A stretch of DNA of 64,000 nt, from positions 291,830-355,829 of the forward strand of contig CADEFN010000007.1 in assembly GCA_902826615.1 (NCBI GenBank), given 5' to 3'. Below the pieces are notes generated by a model, which did not search any database, was not told the DNA's origin, and saw only the letters and a list, made by a program, of their open reading frames with translations. The position numbers were made by a program, and so were the translations under genes. Shown piece after piece: positions 48,911 to 58,266 of the stretch (position 1 is its first letter; each line of letters begins with the position of its first letter). The DNA comes from an uncultured Gemmatimonadota bacterium. GTDB lineage: Bacteria; Gemmatimonadota; Gemmatimonadetes; Gemmatimonadales; Gemmatimonadaceae.

Positions 48911-49512
48911 TTGGCAGGCATGAGAGTGTCACCACCGGCGATGATCTCGAATTCGGCTCGGCGGTTGAGACGGAAGCTGTCTTCGGTACCATCGGTCACC
49001 TCGGGACGTTCCTCGCCAAGGCTCAGAATCTCGATGCGTGCGCCGTCAATCCCGCGATCGCCCAGGTACCGCTTGACGGCCACGGCGCGCCGCTGACCCA
49101 GGGCCAGGTTGTATTCGTCGGAACCACGCTCGTCGGCATGCCCGGTGACCCGCAAGCGAAGCCCTGGGTTGGCGAGGAGAATTCCCAGCTTGGAATCGAG
49201 CAGTGCGCGAGCGTCAGCCGAAAGCTCGGCGGCGTCGTACTCGAAATAGACCTTCTGCCCGAGGGTCGCTCTGATGCTGGCAGTGGCGCGAAGCCTGGCC
49301 TCTGCCTCTGCGCGAGCCCTGGCGGCAGCGGCGGAGTCCGCCGCCGCCTTTTCAGCGGCCGCATTGCGCGCCCGGCAGGCTGCATCACAGGTCTCCCCGG
49401 GGGCAGGCGTTCCGCCGCCCGACGTGGGGGTCACTCCAGTCTCTGGCTGCTTCTTTTTGCAGGCGGCCAGGAGGGAGAGGGAGAGCAGGCCCAGCGCGAC
49501 GATTCGGTTCAT
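48907..49512 (-). CDS. pal: Peptidoglycan-associated lipoprotein Pal
   Basis: A 201-residue outer-membrane lipoprotein: lipobox LAAC with C18, then a Cys pair (CDAAC), an Ala/Arg/Glu-rich coiled coil and the OmpA-like peptidoglycan-binding domain (VYFEYDAAELSADARALLDSK, TGHADERGSDEYNLALGQRRA, SLGEERP). The ATG at 49512 gives the lipoprotein signal; a longer frame from 49584 would overlap tolB. It follows tolB by 44 bp. Confidence 0.95.
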   Translation of the reverse strand: MNRIVALGLLSLSLLAACKKKQPETGVTPTSGGGTPAPGETCDAACRARNAAAEKAAADSAAAARARAEAEARLRATASIRATLGQKVYFEYDAAELSADARALLDSKLGILLANPGLRLRVTGHADERGSDEYNLALGQRRAVAVKRYLGDRGIDGARIEILSLGEERPEVTDGTEDSFRLNRRAEFEIIAGGDTLMPAK

Positions 49513-49556
49513 ACCGGTATATGAAGGAATGGGGTCAGGAAACGAGCTACAGAAGC

Positions 49557-50870
49557 TTATCGGGTACTGAGGGACGGAGACCACGCCCCGAAGCGAGCCC
49601 CACCAGCTGCCTTGGTGAGCTGGCGCACGTCGTTCGACTCGATATCCAGCACCCAGAGCTGCCGAACACCACTGCGAGCCGACGCAAAGACAATGTGGCG
49701 ACTATCCGGCGCAAATGACGCCATTTCGTTCACACCGGTGCTTGTATGACGACTCACGTTCCGGTCGCGGACATTCACCGTCATGATCTGAAAGCTCCCT
49801 CCAATCTGCGACTGGAAGGCGACGAGCCTCCCGTCCGGAGACCAATCGGGGTCCGAGCGATATCTCTGATCCCCGAAATCAAAGGGCATCAAGGGCTCGG
49901 CGTTGGTGCCATCGGCATCTGAAACGTAGATGTCGATTCGACCCGCCCGGTTGGTGGTAAAAGCAATCCGCCGTCCATCGGGGCTGAAGGTCGGGGACAG
50001 GTTGTCGCTCCCACGCCCAATCGTTACCCGACGAGGTGTGTCAGTGCCAAAGGCGTTGACGGCAACCAGATCGATGCCGTTTTCCTCGCCGTAGCTGTAC
50101 ACCATCGTGTTGCCATCAGGAGAGAAGACCGGGTTCGCGCTCATGCCGCGCCCCGTGGCAAGTGTGCGAGTGGCTCCCCCGCTCTCCCGAATGACGAGCT
50201 TCGCTCCGCTATTCGTTAGCGAAGTGAAGGCGATGTGGGTCCCCTTGGGGTTCCACGACGGCGACATCGCACCAACGACCCCCGAAAGTGGAGTCGGGTT
50301 GGCCCCGTCGGAATCGATCTGAAATACGCGCCCCTGGCTCGTGTACAGGATGCGGGTGGCCGAGATCCCGCGCACACCGGTCAGCTGCTGCTCCACATCG
50401 TCGGCAATGGTGTGCAGCGCCAGTCGCCAGGACGGAGACTGCGATGGCGAAGGGAGCGGAAAACTCTTGGAGCGTGCCACCTGCCGTGCCGCGACATCGT
50501 GGATCACGACCGTTATGCCGAACGATGTCGGTGATACCTGCAGCAATGCATTGGCACCGAGCTGCGCGTACAGCGGATAGTTCAGGGTGCCGTTGGCATT
50601 GGGAGGGGGCACGGACGCCGCGGGCATATCGATCACCGTGAGACGGTGACCGTAGTCAAAGTCGCGAGTGAAAATGGCTCGCACCGAGTCTGCATCAGTG
50701 CCCACAATAGGGAGCACGAGGATGCCGGGCTTGGCTCCCCGCCCGGGGAGGATGACGTTGATGCGGACGCCTTCGCGCCAGGTGGTGTCCTGGGCGGGTG
50801 CACGGTGAGGCAGGAGCGCGAGGACGCCAGGCAGCACAAGGGCCAGCGTACCTCGGCGGATACAGGTCAT
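49557..50870 (-). CDS. tolB: Tol-Pal beta-propeller protein TolB
   Basis: A 437-residue periplasmic protein: signal peptide ending near PHRAPAQ, an N-terminal alpha/beta domain (to ~160), then a six-blade WD40-like propeller with repeated FSPDGRRIAFTTNRAG, WSPDGRLVAFQS and APDSRHIVFAS units that binds Pal. The start overlaps the TolA-like gene by one base (TGATG). Confidence 0.95.
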   Translation of the reverse strand: MTCIRRGTLALVLPGVLALLPHRAPAQDTTWREGVRINVILPGRGAKPGILVLPIVGTDADSVRAIFTRDFDYGHRLTVIDMPAASVPPPNANGTLNYPLYAQLGANALLQVSPTSFGITVVIHDVAARQVARSKSFPLPSPSQSPSWRLALHTIADDVEQQLTGVRGISATRILYTSQGRVFQIDSDGANPTPLSGVVGAMSPSWNPKGTHIAFTSLTNSGAKLVIRESGGATRTLATGRGMSANPVFSPDGNTMVYSYGEENGIDLVAVNAFGTDTPRRVTIGRGSDNLSPTFSPDGRRIAFTTNRAGRIDIYVSDADGTNAEPLMPFDFGDQRYRSDPDWSPDGRLVAFQSQIGGSFQIMTVNVRDRNVSRHTSTGVNEMASFAPDSRHIVFASARSGVRQLWVLDIESNDVRQLTKAAGGARFGAWSPSLSTR

Positions 50871-51592
50871 CAGCGGAGCATTTGGGGAGTGAAAGTGAAA
50901 ATAACCGGTAACACGTCATCCCTGAATCCTTCCGGGAGCGGCCCAAAGCTCCGAGAACGTCCGGCGGCTTCCACCGCGCCCCGGGCGGCAATGTCGAATG
51001 CCGAGCTCCCGGAGCGCTTCCTGAACTCGAACTCGGTCACCCGCCCATCGCGCTGAATGAGAAAAAACACTTCCGCCGAGAGGGGCCGCGGGTCAGTGGT
51101 CTCGAAGTTCAGAACGATCTGGTTGGCGATGTTGTTGAGGTACCCCGGGAAGGGGAACGCAATGCCCTCCGACCTGATGTTAGTGACGTCACTCCCGGTA
51201 CTCCCCACCGGACCCCCACCCGCCTTGGGCGCCGGTGTGTTCGGCTTGGCCGATGCCGCGTTAGGTACACGTGTTGCCGGTGGCGGGGGGGTGCGTTTTG
51301 GCGGTGGTGCGGCTTTGCGTACCGGGTTGTCGAGTTTGGTGTCCGGGCTCTTCGGAACGGGGGCGTCAACCTTGGGCGCAGGCGCTGCTGCAGGCTGGAC
51401 CTGCCCGACACTGCGCGGACCCGCTGGCGCCGCCACCAGATCAATCTTGTACACCGGCGGCAGCGCCACCCGGTCATTCGCCGCCAGGTATGCCACGACC
51501 GCAATGAGCGCCCCGTGCACCAGCACGGAGACGGCCACTGCGGGCGCAAGGCCCGGTCGCCCTGCTCGTGTCACACTCTGCGCCATGGGCAC
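50870..51592 (-). CDS. tolA: TolA/TonB-like energy-transducing protein
   Basis: A 240-residue inner-membrane protein bridging TolQR to the outer envelope. One N-terminal helix (PAVAVSVLVHGALIAVVAYLA), a Pro/Ala/Lys-rich spacer of about 100 residues, then a TonB/TolA C-terminal domain (AEVFFLIQRDGRVTEFEFRKRSGSSAFDIAARGAVEAAGR). It is much shorter than E. coli TolA. Position between tolR and tolB argues for TolA rather than TonB. The start is GTG at 51592 or ATG at 51586. Confidence 0.88.
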   Translation of the reverse strand: MPMAQSVTRAGRPGLAPAVAVSVLVHGALIAVVAYLAANDRVALPPVYKIDLVAAPAGPRSVGQVQPAAAPAPKVDAPVPKSPDTKLDNPVRKAAPPPKRTPPPPATRVPNAASAKPNTPAPKAGGGPVGSTGSDVTNIRSEGIAFPFPGYLNNIANQIVLNFETTDPRPLSAEVFFLIQRDGRVTEFEFRKRSGSSAFDIAARGAVEAAGRSRSFGPLPEGFRDDVLPVIFTFTPQMLR

Positions 51593-51632
51593 TCGAAACG
51601 GTGAGACAACCTTCTACGCCAACGGGACTCGC

Positions 51633-52040
51633 CTAACGGGACTGCGAAGGTTCAACGGCAATGCCGACCCCGGTCGCCCCCGCCTTCATCATCACGCCGA
51701 GTACCTTCACCACCTCGCCGTAGTCCACTGACGCGTCCCCTCGCAGGATAACCCCGCGTTTGCCACGCTGTTCCGCCATGGCGGGAAAGGCCGCCTCAAA
51801 CTGCCGGTAGGTCATGCGGGTATTGTCCACCGCAATCGTTCCCCCGCGTGAGACAGTCACGATGATGTCTCCCTTGCTCTCCAGCGGGCGCGCCTCGCCC
51901 TTGGGGAGTTTGACCTCGATCCCGCCCTGCATGAGGGGCGCGGTGATCATGAAGATCACGAGGAGCAGCATCATCACGTCGATCAGCGAGACGACGTTGA
52001 TCTCGGCGTTGAGCGGTGTGCGCTCGCGTCGGCGGCGCAT
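51633..52040 (-). CDS. tolR: TolR/ExbD family proton-channel subunit
   Basis: A 135-residue protein with one helix, NAEINVVSLIDVMMLLLVIFMITAPL, whose Asp21 is the proton-carrying residue, and a periplasmic domain (VDNTRMTYRQFEAAFPAMAEQRGKRGVILRGDASVDYGEVVKV). It starts 6 nt after tolQ. Its stop TAG lies on a CGTTAGG word. A 40-nt gap leads to tolA. Confidence 0.94.
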   Translation of the reverse strand: MRRRRERTPLNAEINVVSLIDVMMLLLVIFMITAPLMQGGIEVKLPKGEARPLESKGDIIVTVSRGGTIAVDNTRMTYRQFEAAFPAMAEQRGKRGVILRGDASVDYGEVVKVLGVMMKAGATGVGIAVEPSQSR

Positions 52041-52046
52041 GGCGGG

Positions 52047-52766
52047 CTAGAAGCGCCCCTCACGCACAAGGAGGGCAATCAGCTCCGATCCAAAGCCTTC
52101 GAGCTGACCCTCCAGCCGGTTCACCTGATTGGCAAACACGTTGTAGCCGAACACCGCCGGAATGGCGACCGCCAGCGCCATGGCCGTCGCTGTCAGGGCC
52201 GCCGCCACACCAGGGGCCACGGCCGCCACACTCCCACTCCCCGTGGTGGACAAACCGATGAAAGACTGAATGATGCCGAGCACGGTGCCGAGGAGACCGA
52301 TCAGCGGGCTGGCTGAGGCGATCATCGCCAGCGACGGAATGAACCGCGACAAGAGCTCACGCTCGCTGTCAGTCTGGGCGTCGAGGACCAGGCGCAGCGC
52401 CTCGATCTGCGAGGCACTGAACTTGGCGCTTCGCTCCGGCGTGGCGGCCATCGCCGGCTTGGTTTCGCTCAGGAACGACTCCGCCCGCTCGAAGACACGC
52501 ACAAAGGGGCTGCCGGCGGCGCCGCGGCTGGACGCAGCGACATCGGCCAGCGAATGGGCCCGTTCAAAACTCCGCAGGAACGCCGCGCTGGTGCTGCGCA
52601 CTTTCCTGAAGTCCCGCCACTTGCTCACCATGATGGTCCAGCTCATGAGCGAAAGACCGAGGAGCAGGACCAGCACCACCTGCGTGACAGGATCCGCGGT
52701 GGTGACCAGCTCCCACGCGTTGGTGGGAAGCGCTGCGGCCTCGGTCTGAGCGAAAACGGGAATCAT
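52047..52766 (-). CDS. tolQ: TolQ/ExbB family proton-channel subunit
   Basis: A 239-residue inner-membrane motor protein with three helices. The first is VVLVLLLGLSLMSWTIMVSKW; the other two carry the conserved SLAMIASASPLIGLLGTVLGIIQSF and GVAAALTATAMALAVAIPAVFGYN. It powers TolA. It starts 6 nt after the galE-like stop, so the epimerase heads the operon. Confidence 0.95.
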   Translation of the reverse strand: MIPVFAQTEAAALPTNAWELVTTADPVTQVVLVLLLGLSLMSWTIMVSKWRDFRKVRSTSAAFLRSFERAHSLADVAASSRGAAGSPFVRVFERAESFLSETKPAMAATPERSAKFSASQIEALRLVLDAQTDSERELLSRFIPSLAMIASASPLIGLLGTVLGIIQSFIGLSTTGSGSVAAVAPGVAAALTATAMALAVAIPAVFGYNVFANQVNRLEGQLEGFGSELIALLVREGRF

Positions 52767-52772
52767 GCCAAA

Positions 52773-53726
52773 CTATGAGGTGCTGCCGCGGAAGTACTCG
52801 TACGTTGCCCGCAATCCGTCGAGCAGCGGCATGGTGGGTGTCCAGCCGAGGTCGCGCTTGGCCTTGTCGATCGCCACCGACGAGCGCGCCAGTTCTCCGG
52901 CCCGCGCGGGTGAATGCCCGATATTCGCCGGCTTGCCAGCGGCCTCGTAGAGCAAACGGGCCAGGTCGAGGACTGACGTCTCCACGGTGGTTCCGATGTT
53001 GTAGGCCCGGACGTCAAGCTGCGCCATCTTTGGCAGGGTGACGGTGGCTGCGGCAAAGTTCGCGCGCGCCACATCACCGGCATACACATAGTCGCGGGTC
53101 TGCAGGCCATCCCCGAAGACATTCAGCGACTCTCCCTTGATGATACGCTTGCAGAAGATGGCGACCACACCTGCTTCACCATGGGGATCCTGCCGCGGAC
53201 CGTAGACGTTGGAGTACCGAAGTGCGACGGTGTCGAGGCCATGGACGCGGGCGAAGTATCCCATGTAGTACTCGACCGAGAGCTTGGCGATCCCGTACGG
53301 CGACTCCGGATCCTTGGGCATGTGCTCGATGCTCGGGATCGGGACAAAGTCCCCGTAGATGGCGCCGCCGGTCGACGAAAAAACGAAGCGGGTGTTGTGT
53401 CCGGACTGGCGGACCGCTTCGAGCAGGTTGAGCGAGCCACCGATGTTCACCGCCGCATCGAAGGCCGGGTCGGTGACACTGCGGCGGACATCGATCTGCG
53501 CGGCCAGATGACAGATGACGTCGTACTTCCCTTCGCGCACCAGGCGGGCGGCATCGGGGGTTGTGATGTCGAGCACATGCAGCGTGGCTCCCGCCGCAAC
53601 GTTCTCGCGCTTGCCTGACGAGAGGTTGTCGAGCAGGTCAACGGTGTAACCCGCTTCAAGGAAACGTTCGGCGACATGCGAGCCGATGAAGCCCGCTCCG
53701 CCGGAAATGAGGGCACGGCGCGTCAT
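52773..53726 (-). CDS. galE: NAD-dependent sugar epimerase (UDP-glucose 4-epimerase-like)
   Basis: Extended SDR enzyme of 317 residues. NAD loop GGAGFIGSHVAERFL (9-23), LAAQIDVRRSV, catalytic SSTGGAIYG and SPYGIAKLSVEYYM (Tyr/Lys), then ALRYSNVYGPRQDPHGEAGVV and NVFGDGLQTRDYVYAGDVARA, as in GalE and related UDP-sugar epimerases. The exact sugar (Glc, GlcNAc, GlcA) is not decidable. GGAGG lies 5 nt before the ATG. The 190 bp upstream, to the ssb terminator, must hold the promoter of the galE-tol-lptD operon. Confidence 0.88.
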   Translation of the reverse strand: MTRRALISGGAGFIGSHVAERFLEAGYTVDLLDNLSSGKRENVAAGATLHVLDITTPDAARLVREGKYDVICHLAAQIDVRRSVTDPAFDAAVNIGGSLNLLEAVRQSGHNTRFVFSSTGGAIYGDFVPIPSIEHMPKDPESPYGIAKLSVEYYMGYFARVHGLDTVALRYSNVYGPRQDPHGEAGVVAIFCKRIIKGESLNVFGDGLQTRDYVYAGDVARANFAAATVTLPKMAQLDVRAYNIGTTVETSVLDLARLLYEAAGKPANIGHSPARAGELARSSVAIDKAKRDLGWTPTMPLLDGLRATYEYFRGSTS

Positions 53727-53916
53727 GCGGCCTCCACACGCTGGGGGGCAGGAACGGACCGGAGAATACGGTGTGAACGCGGATGCATAACGGGGCCGGG
53801 GTCATGGATCGAGCACCTCCTCACCCCGCAACTCACACCACCCAAACGAGGCGACGATCCGCGGCGCAATCTAACGGACGCGGTGCCTGACGGGAGCGTT
53901 ATGCGGACAATGACGA

Positions 53917-53945
53917 AGGGGCGAAGCCATGATGGCCTCGCCCCT
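53917..53945 (-). terminator. Probable terminator downstream of ssb
   Basis: Inverted repeat AGGGGCGA-A-GCCAT around G with ATGGC-C-TCGCCCCT: 13 bp with one internal mismatch. It is 10 bp after the ssb stop. The U-tract is weak (TTCGTCATT in the minus direction). Confidence 0.65.
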
Positions 53946-53954
53946 CAATGACGA

Positions 53955-54476
53955 TCAGAATGGCAAATCGTCGTCGGTTTCTTCGAGGGCGCGCGGGAAG
54001 TCCTCGAAGTCGTCTGCCGCCGCGGCGGGCGCCGGTGCCCTCCCCCGGTCGGAACCACCCTGCCGGCTGCGTGGGGCGCCCTCGTAATCGCCACCACCAC
54101 TACCTCCGCCCTCACCCCGTCCGCCGAGGAGGATGAGCTCGCGCACCCGGATTTCCGTGGTGTAGCGCGTCTGCCCCTCCTTGTCCTGCCACTGGCGGTA
54201 CTCGATGCTCCCCTCGACGAAGAGCTTGTCGCCCTTCTTCACGTATTTCTCGATGATGTCCGCCAGGCCCATCCCGGCGCCATTCCGCCCATTCCAGGCG
54301 ATACAGCGATGCCACTCGGTCTTTTCCTGCTTGCCGCCCTGTGCCCCCGTGTCACTCCACGAGCGAGAGGTGGCGAGTGAGAAGTCGGCGACCCGACCTC
54401 CGCTGCTGGTCGAGCGCACTTCGGGGTCTTTCCCGACGTTTCCGATGAGCTGCACCTTGTTCAAACTTTTGGCCAC
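53955..54476 (-). CDS. ssb: Single-stranded DNA-binding protein
   Basis: A 173-residue SSB: OB fold (SLNKVQLIGNVGKDPEVRSTSSGGRVADFSLATSRSW..., KLFVEGSIEYRQWQDKEGQTRYTTEI), a Gly/Arg-rich disordered linker and the acidic protein-docking tip DDDLPF. The GTG at 54476 was chosen for GGAGG 4 nt upstream; the frame continues to 54545 without support. A near-palindrome AGTGAGT-TG-ACTCGCT (54491-54506) lies just upstream and could be an operator. Confidence 0.95.
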   Translation of the reverse strand: MAKSLNKVQLIGNVGKDPEVRSTSSGGRVADFSLATSRSWSDTGAQGGKQEKTEWHRCIAWNGRNGAGMGLADIIEKYVKKGDKLFVEGSIEYRQWQDKEGQTRYTTEIRVRELILLGGRGEGGGSGGGDYEGAPRSRQGGSDRGRAPAPAAAADDFEDFPRALEETDDDLPF

Positions 54477-54566
54477 GGTTCCTCCATGCGAGTGAGTTGA
54501 CTCGCTGAGCAGAGTATGCTGAGGGCGCCGGATGTGCGCCACCAATTCATTGCAGATATCATCATT

Positions 54567-55022
54567 TCATTGCCTCCCGATGGACCGCCGCATGATGACG
54601 GCATCTTCCCGGGGTGCATCGTAGTACGCCTTCCTGATTCCCGCCTCCTCGAACTGCTGCCGCTGGTAGAGCTGCCGGGCCGCCACATTCGACTCCCGCA
54701 CCTCGAGCCAGAGGTCCACCGCCCCACGGGCCCTCCCCCGGTCCATCACCGCCTCGAGCAGCTGGGCGCCCACCCCACCCCGCCGGTCGGCCGAATCGAC
54801 CGCGAGATTCGACAATTCTCCCTGGTCGGCGGCATACCAGGCCACCGCGAATCCGACCACCCGGTCGTCTCGAGTGGCGACAAGAAACACCACTTCCTCG
54901 CGTCCGACAAGCGCCGCAAAGGCGCGCCGGCTCCACGGATCAGGAAAAGAAACCGCCTCGATTGCCGCGACGGCGTCGATATCGTTAGGCGTGACGTCCC
55001 GGACCTCCGCCGACGTACTCAT
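54567..55022 (-). CDS. rimI: GNAT acetyltransferase RimI-like
   Basis: A 151-residue GNAT enzyme resembling ribosomal-protein S18 N-alanine acetyltransferase. VRDVTPNDIDAVAAIEAVSFPDPWSRRAF at the start, GELSNLAVDSADRRGGVGAQLLEAV (acetyl-CoA loop R-R-x-G-x-G), EVRESNVAARQLYQRQQFEEAGIRKAYY. ATG at 55022 overlaps tsaB by 4 nt; rimI next to tsaB is a very common bacterial pairing. Confidence 0.92.
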   Translation of the reverse strand: MSTSAEVRDVTPNDIDAVAAIEAVSFPDPWSRRAFAALVGREEVVFLVATRDDRVVGFAVAWYAADQGELSNLAVDSADRRGGVGAQLLEAVMDRGRARGAVDLWLEVRESNVAARQLYQRQQFEEAGIRKAYYDAPREDAVIMRRSIGRQ

Positions 55023-55690
55023 GCCGAGGATGTCAGTGGGCGACCATGGTCCGCCTCCCACTTCACTTGCGCCTCCGCCAGACGGCCGTAGTCAGGCTCC
55101 CAGCTGGCCAGATCCACCAGCGGAGCGAGTCCGCTGCGCCGGAGTACAGCGGCCCCCGTGGCGTGCGGCACGCGGTTGTTCCCCTCAGACGCGCCAAAGC
55201 CGAAGTGCACCGCCCCTGCAGGGAGCCGCTCGGCGATGGTGCCAGCGGGCCAGCGCTCTGCGATGCCCTCCGCGGCAAGGATCCCTTCGGCATTCATGCT
55301 GAAGCGTGCGGCGTACACCTCACCGCGCATGGCGTCGAGTGTGGCGACACAGGTGCCCACCCCAATGGCCGCAGTGGCCGCGAGGAGCGCGAGCGACGAG
55401 ACCGCCCGCAGCTCCAGCCCATGGGCCGTGGCCACACCCTTGGCGATCGCGCCCGCAATCCGCAGCGACGTGAAGCCCCCGGGCCCGCCCCCCACCACGA
55501 TGCACTCCAGCGCACCCCAATCGGTGCTCTCCTCGGTCATCAAGTCGGCCACCTGCGGCATGAGCAGTTCTCGAGACGGGTCACGCATGGCCACCTCGCG
55601 CGCGGCGACGAGGCGATGGCCCTCGAACAACGCGACCGTGCCAAGGGAGGTGCTGGCATCGATCGCCAGCCAGCGACGATCAGCGGGCAA
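55019..55690 (-). CDS. tsaB: tRNA t6A synthesis protein TsaB
   Basis: A 223-residue ASKHA-fold scaffold of the TsaBDE complex that puts threonylcarbamoyl on A37 of ANN-decoding tRNAs. LAIDASTSLGTVALFEG at the start, GGGPGGFTSLRIAGAIAKGVA and ATLDAMRGEVYAARF are diagnostic. It overlaps tsaE by 11 nt and rimI by 4 nt. TsaD and TsaC are not in the window. Confidence 0.94.
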   Translation of the reverse strand: MPADRRWLAIDASTSLGTVALFEGHRLVAAREVAMRDPSRELLMPQVADLMTEESTDWGALECIVVGGGPGGFTSLRIAGAIAKGVATAHGLELRAVSSLALLAATAAIGVGTCVATLDAMRGEVYAARFSMNAEGILAAEGIAERWPAGTIAERLPAGAVHFGFGASEGNNRVPHATGAAVLRRSGLAPLVDLASWEPDYGRLAEAQVKWEADHGRPLTSSA

Positions 55691-56108
55691 CGAGACGGCG
55701 CCGGTTCGGGTCGTCAGGAACCAGCAGGAGGTCGAGATCGAGGCGGTCGGCGGGCAGTGCGTCGCCAGCGCGGTCGGGCCACTCCACGAGGGTGACGGCG
55801 TCCTCGGAGAGGATCTCGTCCCAGCCCAGGTGCAGCAGGTCGCGCGCGTCTTTCAGCCGATACAAATCCAGGTGATGCACCCGCGAGCCCGGCGCCTGAT
55901 AGACGTGATGCAGCGCAAATGTAGGTGACGTGACGGCCTCGGTCACGCCATAACCGCGGCAGATCGCCTGCGCCAAGGTGGTTTTGCCTGCACCCAGGTC
56001 TCCGCGCAGGGTGATCACACAGGGCGTCGCGAGCTGACGCCCGAAGGCCTCGCCCCAGTCACGCAGTTCTTCTTCGGTGAGGATGCCCTCGATGGCAGCC
56101 AGACTCAC
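55680..56108 (-). CDS. tsaE: tRNA t6A synthesis ATPase TsaE
   Basis: A 142-residue P-loop ATPase: [10 protein letters not shown] (35-44), [19 protein letters not shown] and the VEWPDRAG motif near the C-terminus. It drives turnover of the TsaBDE complex. It overlaps uvrB by 4 nt and tsaB by 11 nt. Confidence 0.95.
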   Translation of the reverse strand: MSLAAIEGILTEEELRDWGEAFGRQLATPCVITLRGDLGAGKTTLAQAICRGYGVTEAVTSPTFALHHVYQAPGSRVHHLDLYRLKDARDLLHLGWDEILSEDAVTLVEWPDRAGDALPADRLDLDLLLVPDDPNRRRLVAR

Positions 56109-58177
56109 GGCGTCACTTCCTCCCGGCTGGCGCGAATATCCGCAAAGGCATCCCGCTTCCGCGCGTTGGCATTTCGGTCACGCAGGGCCCGCAACTCGAA
56201 CATCTCGTCACGCAACCGGGCCGCGTTCTCGAAGTCGAGTCCTTCAGCCGCCGTGCGCATTTCCCCCTCCATCTCTACCAGTCGTTTGTCGATGTCGGCT
56301 GCGGCATAACCAGGCGACCGCTCTGCCACCTTTTTGGCGCGGGCTTCCTTCACCTCGCGTGCATCCGCGACCCGCGTGATGAACTTCACATCATCGACGC
56401 TTTTGGTCACGCCGTGCGGTGTGATCCCTTCCGCCGTGTTGTGGGCCACCTGTGTCGCGCGACGCCTCGAGGTTTCGTCGAGACAGCGCTGCATCGAATC
56501 GGTGATCTTGTCGGCGTAGAAAATGGCCCGCCCATTCACGTGCCGCGCCGCGCGACCCACCGTCTGGATGAGGCTGCGGTCGGACCGCAGAAATCCTTCC
56601 TGATCGGCATCGAGAATCGCGACCAGGGAGACCTCGGGCATATCGAGCCCTTCGCGTAGCAGGTTGATGCCGACGAGCACATCAAACTCCCCAAGCCGCA
56701 AGCCGCGCACAATCTCCATGCGCTCGATCGCATCAATGTCGGAATGCATGTACCGAACACGCACCCCGGTCTGCGACAGGTAGTCCGTGAGATCCTCTGA
56801 CATGCGTTTGGTCAGCGTGGTCACCAGGACCCGCTCGCCTCGGCGTTCGCGCAGACGGATTTCATTCAGCAGATCGTCAACCTGGCCTCGTACCGGGCGA
56901 ATTTCGATCTCCGGGTCGACCAGACCCGTCGGCCGGATGATCTGCTCGACGACGACCCCCTGCGAGAGCTGCAGCTCCAGATCAGCCGGAGTCGCGCTCA
57001 CAAAGACCGCGCGCGGCGTCATCCCGAGAAATTCGTCGAAGATGAGCGGACGATTGTCGAGGGCACTCGGCAGGCGAAATCCGTATTCGACCAGCGTTTC
57101 CTTGCGCGCACGATCGCCATTGTACATGCCCCGCACCTGCGGCAGCGTCACGTGGGACTCGTCTACCACCACCAGAAAATCCTCGGGGAAGTAGTCGAAC
57201 AACACGGCCGGCCGTTCACCCTCCGCACGCGCCGAGAGGTGGCGCGAATAGTTCTCGATGCCCGCGCAGGTCCCGATCTCCATCATCATCTCGAGATCGA
57301 AGTTGGTGCGCGACTCCAACCGCTGCGCTTCGAGCAGTTTGCCGGAATTGCGGAGCACGGTCAGCCGTTCCGCCAACTCGGCGCGAATGGCGTTCGACGC
57401 CCGCTCCAGCGTTGGGCGAGAGGTGATGAAGTGCTTGGCAGGATAGATGGCCGCGCGCTCCAGCTCCGCAATCGTCTCTCCCGTTACGCTCGAGATCTTG
57501 GAGATGCGCTCGATTTCGTCACCCCACATCTCGATGCGCACGCCCTGTTCTTCGTACGCCGGAAGAATTTCCACGGTGTCGCCACGTACGCGGAACGTGC
57601 CGCGGTCGAAGGCGACGTCGTTGCGTGAATAGAGAATCCCGACCAGCAAGCGCAGGATCTGATCGCGCGCGATCTGCTGCCCACGCTGCAACGTCACCAT
57701 CCGCTTGCGATACTCGATCGGGTCGCCAAGGCCGTAGATGGCCGAGACCGTCGCCACGATGATCACGTCGTCGCGCTCCATCAGCGACGAGGTGGCCCGC
57801 AGCCTCAGCCGATCGATGTCCTCGTTGATCGAGGCGTCTTTCTCGATGTAGGTGTCGCTCGACGGTACGTAGGCTTCGGGCTGGTAGTAGTCGTAGTACG
57901 AGATGAAGTACTCGACCGCGTTGCTCGGGAAGAAACTTTTGAGTTCCCCGTAGAGCTGGGCCGCGAGTGTCTTGTTGTGGGAGAGCACCAGCGTGGGTCG
58001 CCCGTACGCGGCGATGACGTTGGCCATGGTCATCGTTTTCCCTGACCCGGTGACACCGAGCAGGGTCTGAAACCGGTCACCGCGAGCGAGCCCCGCGCTC
58101 AACTCGGCGATAGCCCGGGGCTGGTCCCCGGCGGGCGAAAACGGAGACTCGAGTCGGAATGGGGCGGCGCCAACCAT
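56105..58177 (-). CDS. uvrB: Excinuclease ABC subunit B
   Basis: A full-length UvrB (690 residues), the damage-verifying helicase-like subunit of nucleotide excision repair. Walker [10 protein letters not shown] at 41-49, the beta-hairpin [25 protein letters not shown], helicase motifs TKRMSEDL and QTVGRAARH, and the C-terminal UVR coiled coil ([23 protein letters not shown]). The ATG at 58177 is preceded 6 nt earlier by TAGATT and no ribosome-binding site. Confidence 0.98.
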   Translation of the reverse strand: MVGAAPFRLESPFSPAGDQPRAIAELSAGLARGDRFQTLLGVTGSGKTMTMANVIAAYGRPTLVLSHNKTLAAQLYGELKSFFPSNAVEYFISYYDYYQPEAYVPSSDTYIEKDASINEDIDRLRLRATSSLMERDDVIIVATVSAIYGLGDPIEYRKRMVTLQRGQQIARDQILRLLVGILYSRNDVAFDRGTFRVRGDTVEILPAYEEQGVRIEMWGDEIERISKISSVTGETIAELERAAIYPAKHFITSRPTLERASNAIRAELAERLTVLRNSGKLLEAQRLESRTNFDLEMMMEIGTCAGIENYSRHLSARAEGERPAVLFDYFPEDFLVVVDESHVTLPQVRGMYNGDRARKETLVEYGFRLPSALDNRPLIFDEFLGMTPRAVFVSATPADLELQLSQGVVVEQIIRPTGLVDPEIEIRPVRGQVDDLLNEIRLRERRGERVLVTTLTKRMSEDLTDYLSQTGVRVRYMHSDIDAIERMEIVRGLRLGEFDVLVGINLLREGLDMPEVSLVAILDADQEGFLRSDRSLIQTVGRAARHVNGRAIFYADKITDSMQRCLDETSRRRATQVAHNTAEGITPHGVTKSVDDVKFITRVADAREVKEARAKKVAERSPGYAAADIDKRLVEMEGEMRTAAEGLDFENAARLRDEMFELRALRDRNANARKRDAFADIRASREEVTP

Positions 58178-58183
58178 GGGACC

Positions 58184-58211
58184 AATCTACGGGAAATGTT
58201 CGGTTTGCGAA
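58184..58211 (-). promoter_or_regulatory. Candidate promoter of the uvrB-tsaE-tsaB-rimI operon
   Basis: On the minus strand TTCGCA (58211-58206), 16 nt, then TAGATT (58189-58184). Six bases separate the -10 box from the uvrB ATG, so the transcript would start at the A of ATG. No palindrome like the one at recA is present here. Confidence 0.5.
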
Positions 58212-58266
58212 AGCGGGGCCCCTCCTCCGCCCCGCCCGTCCAGCCCAGGCGCCGAGCCTCGGCCGA

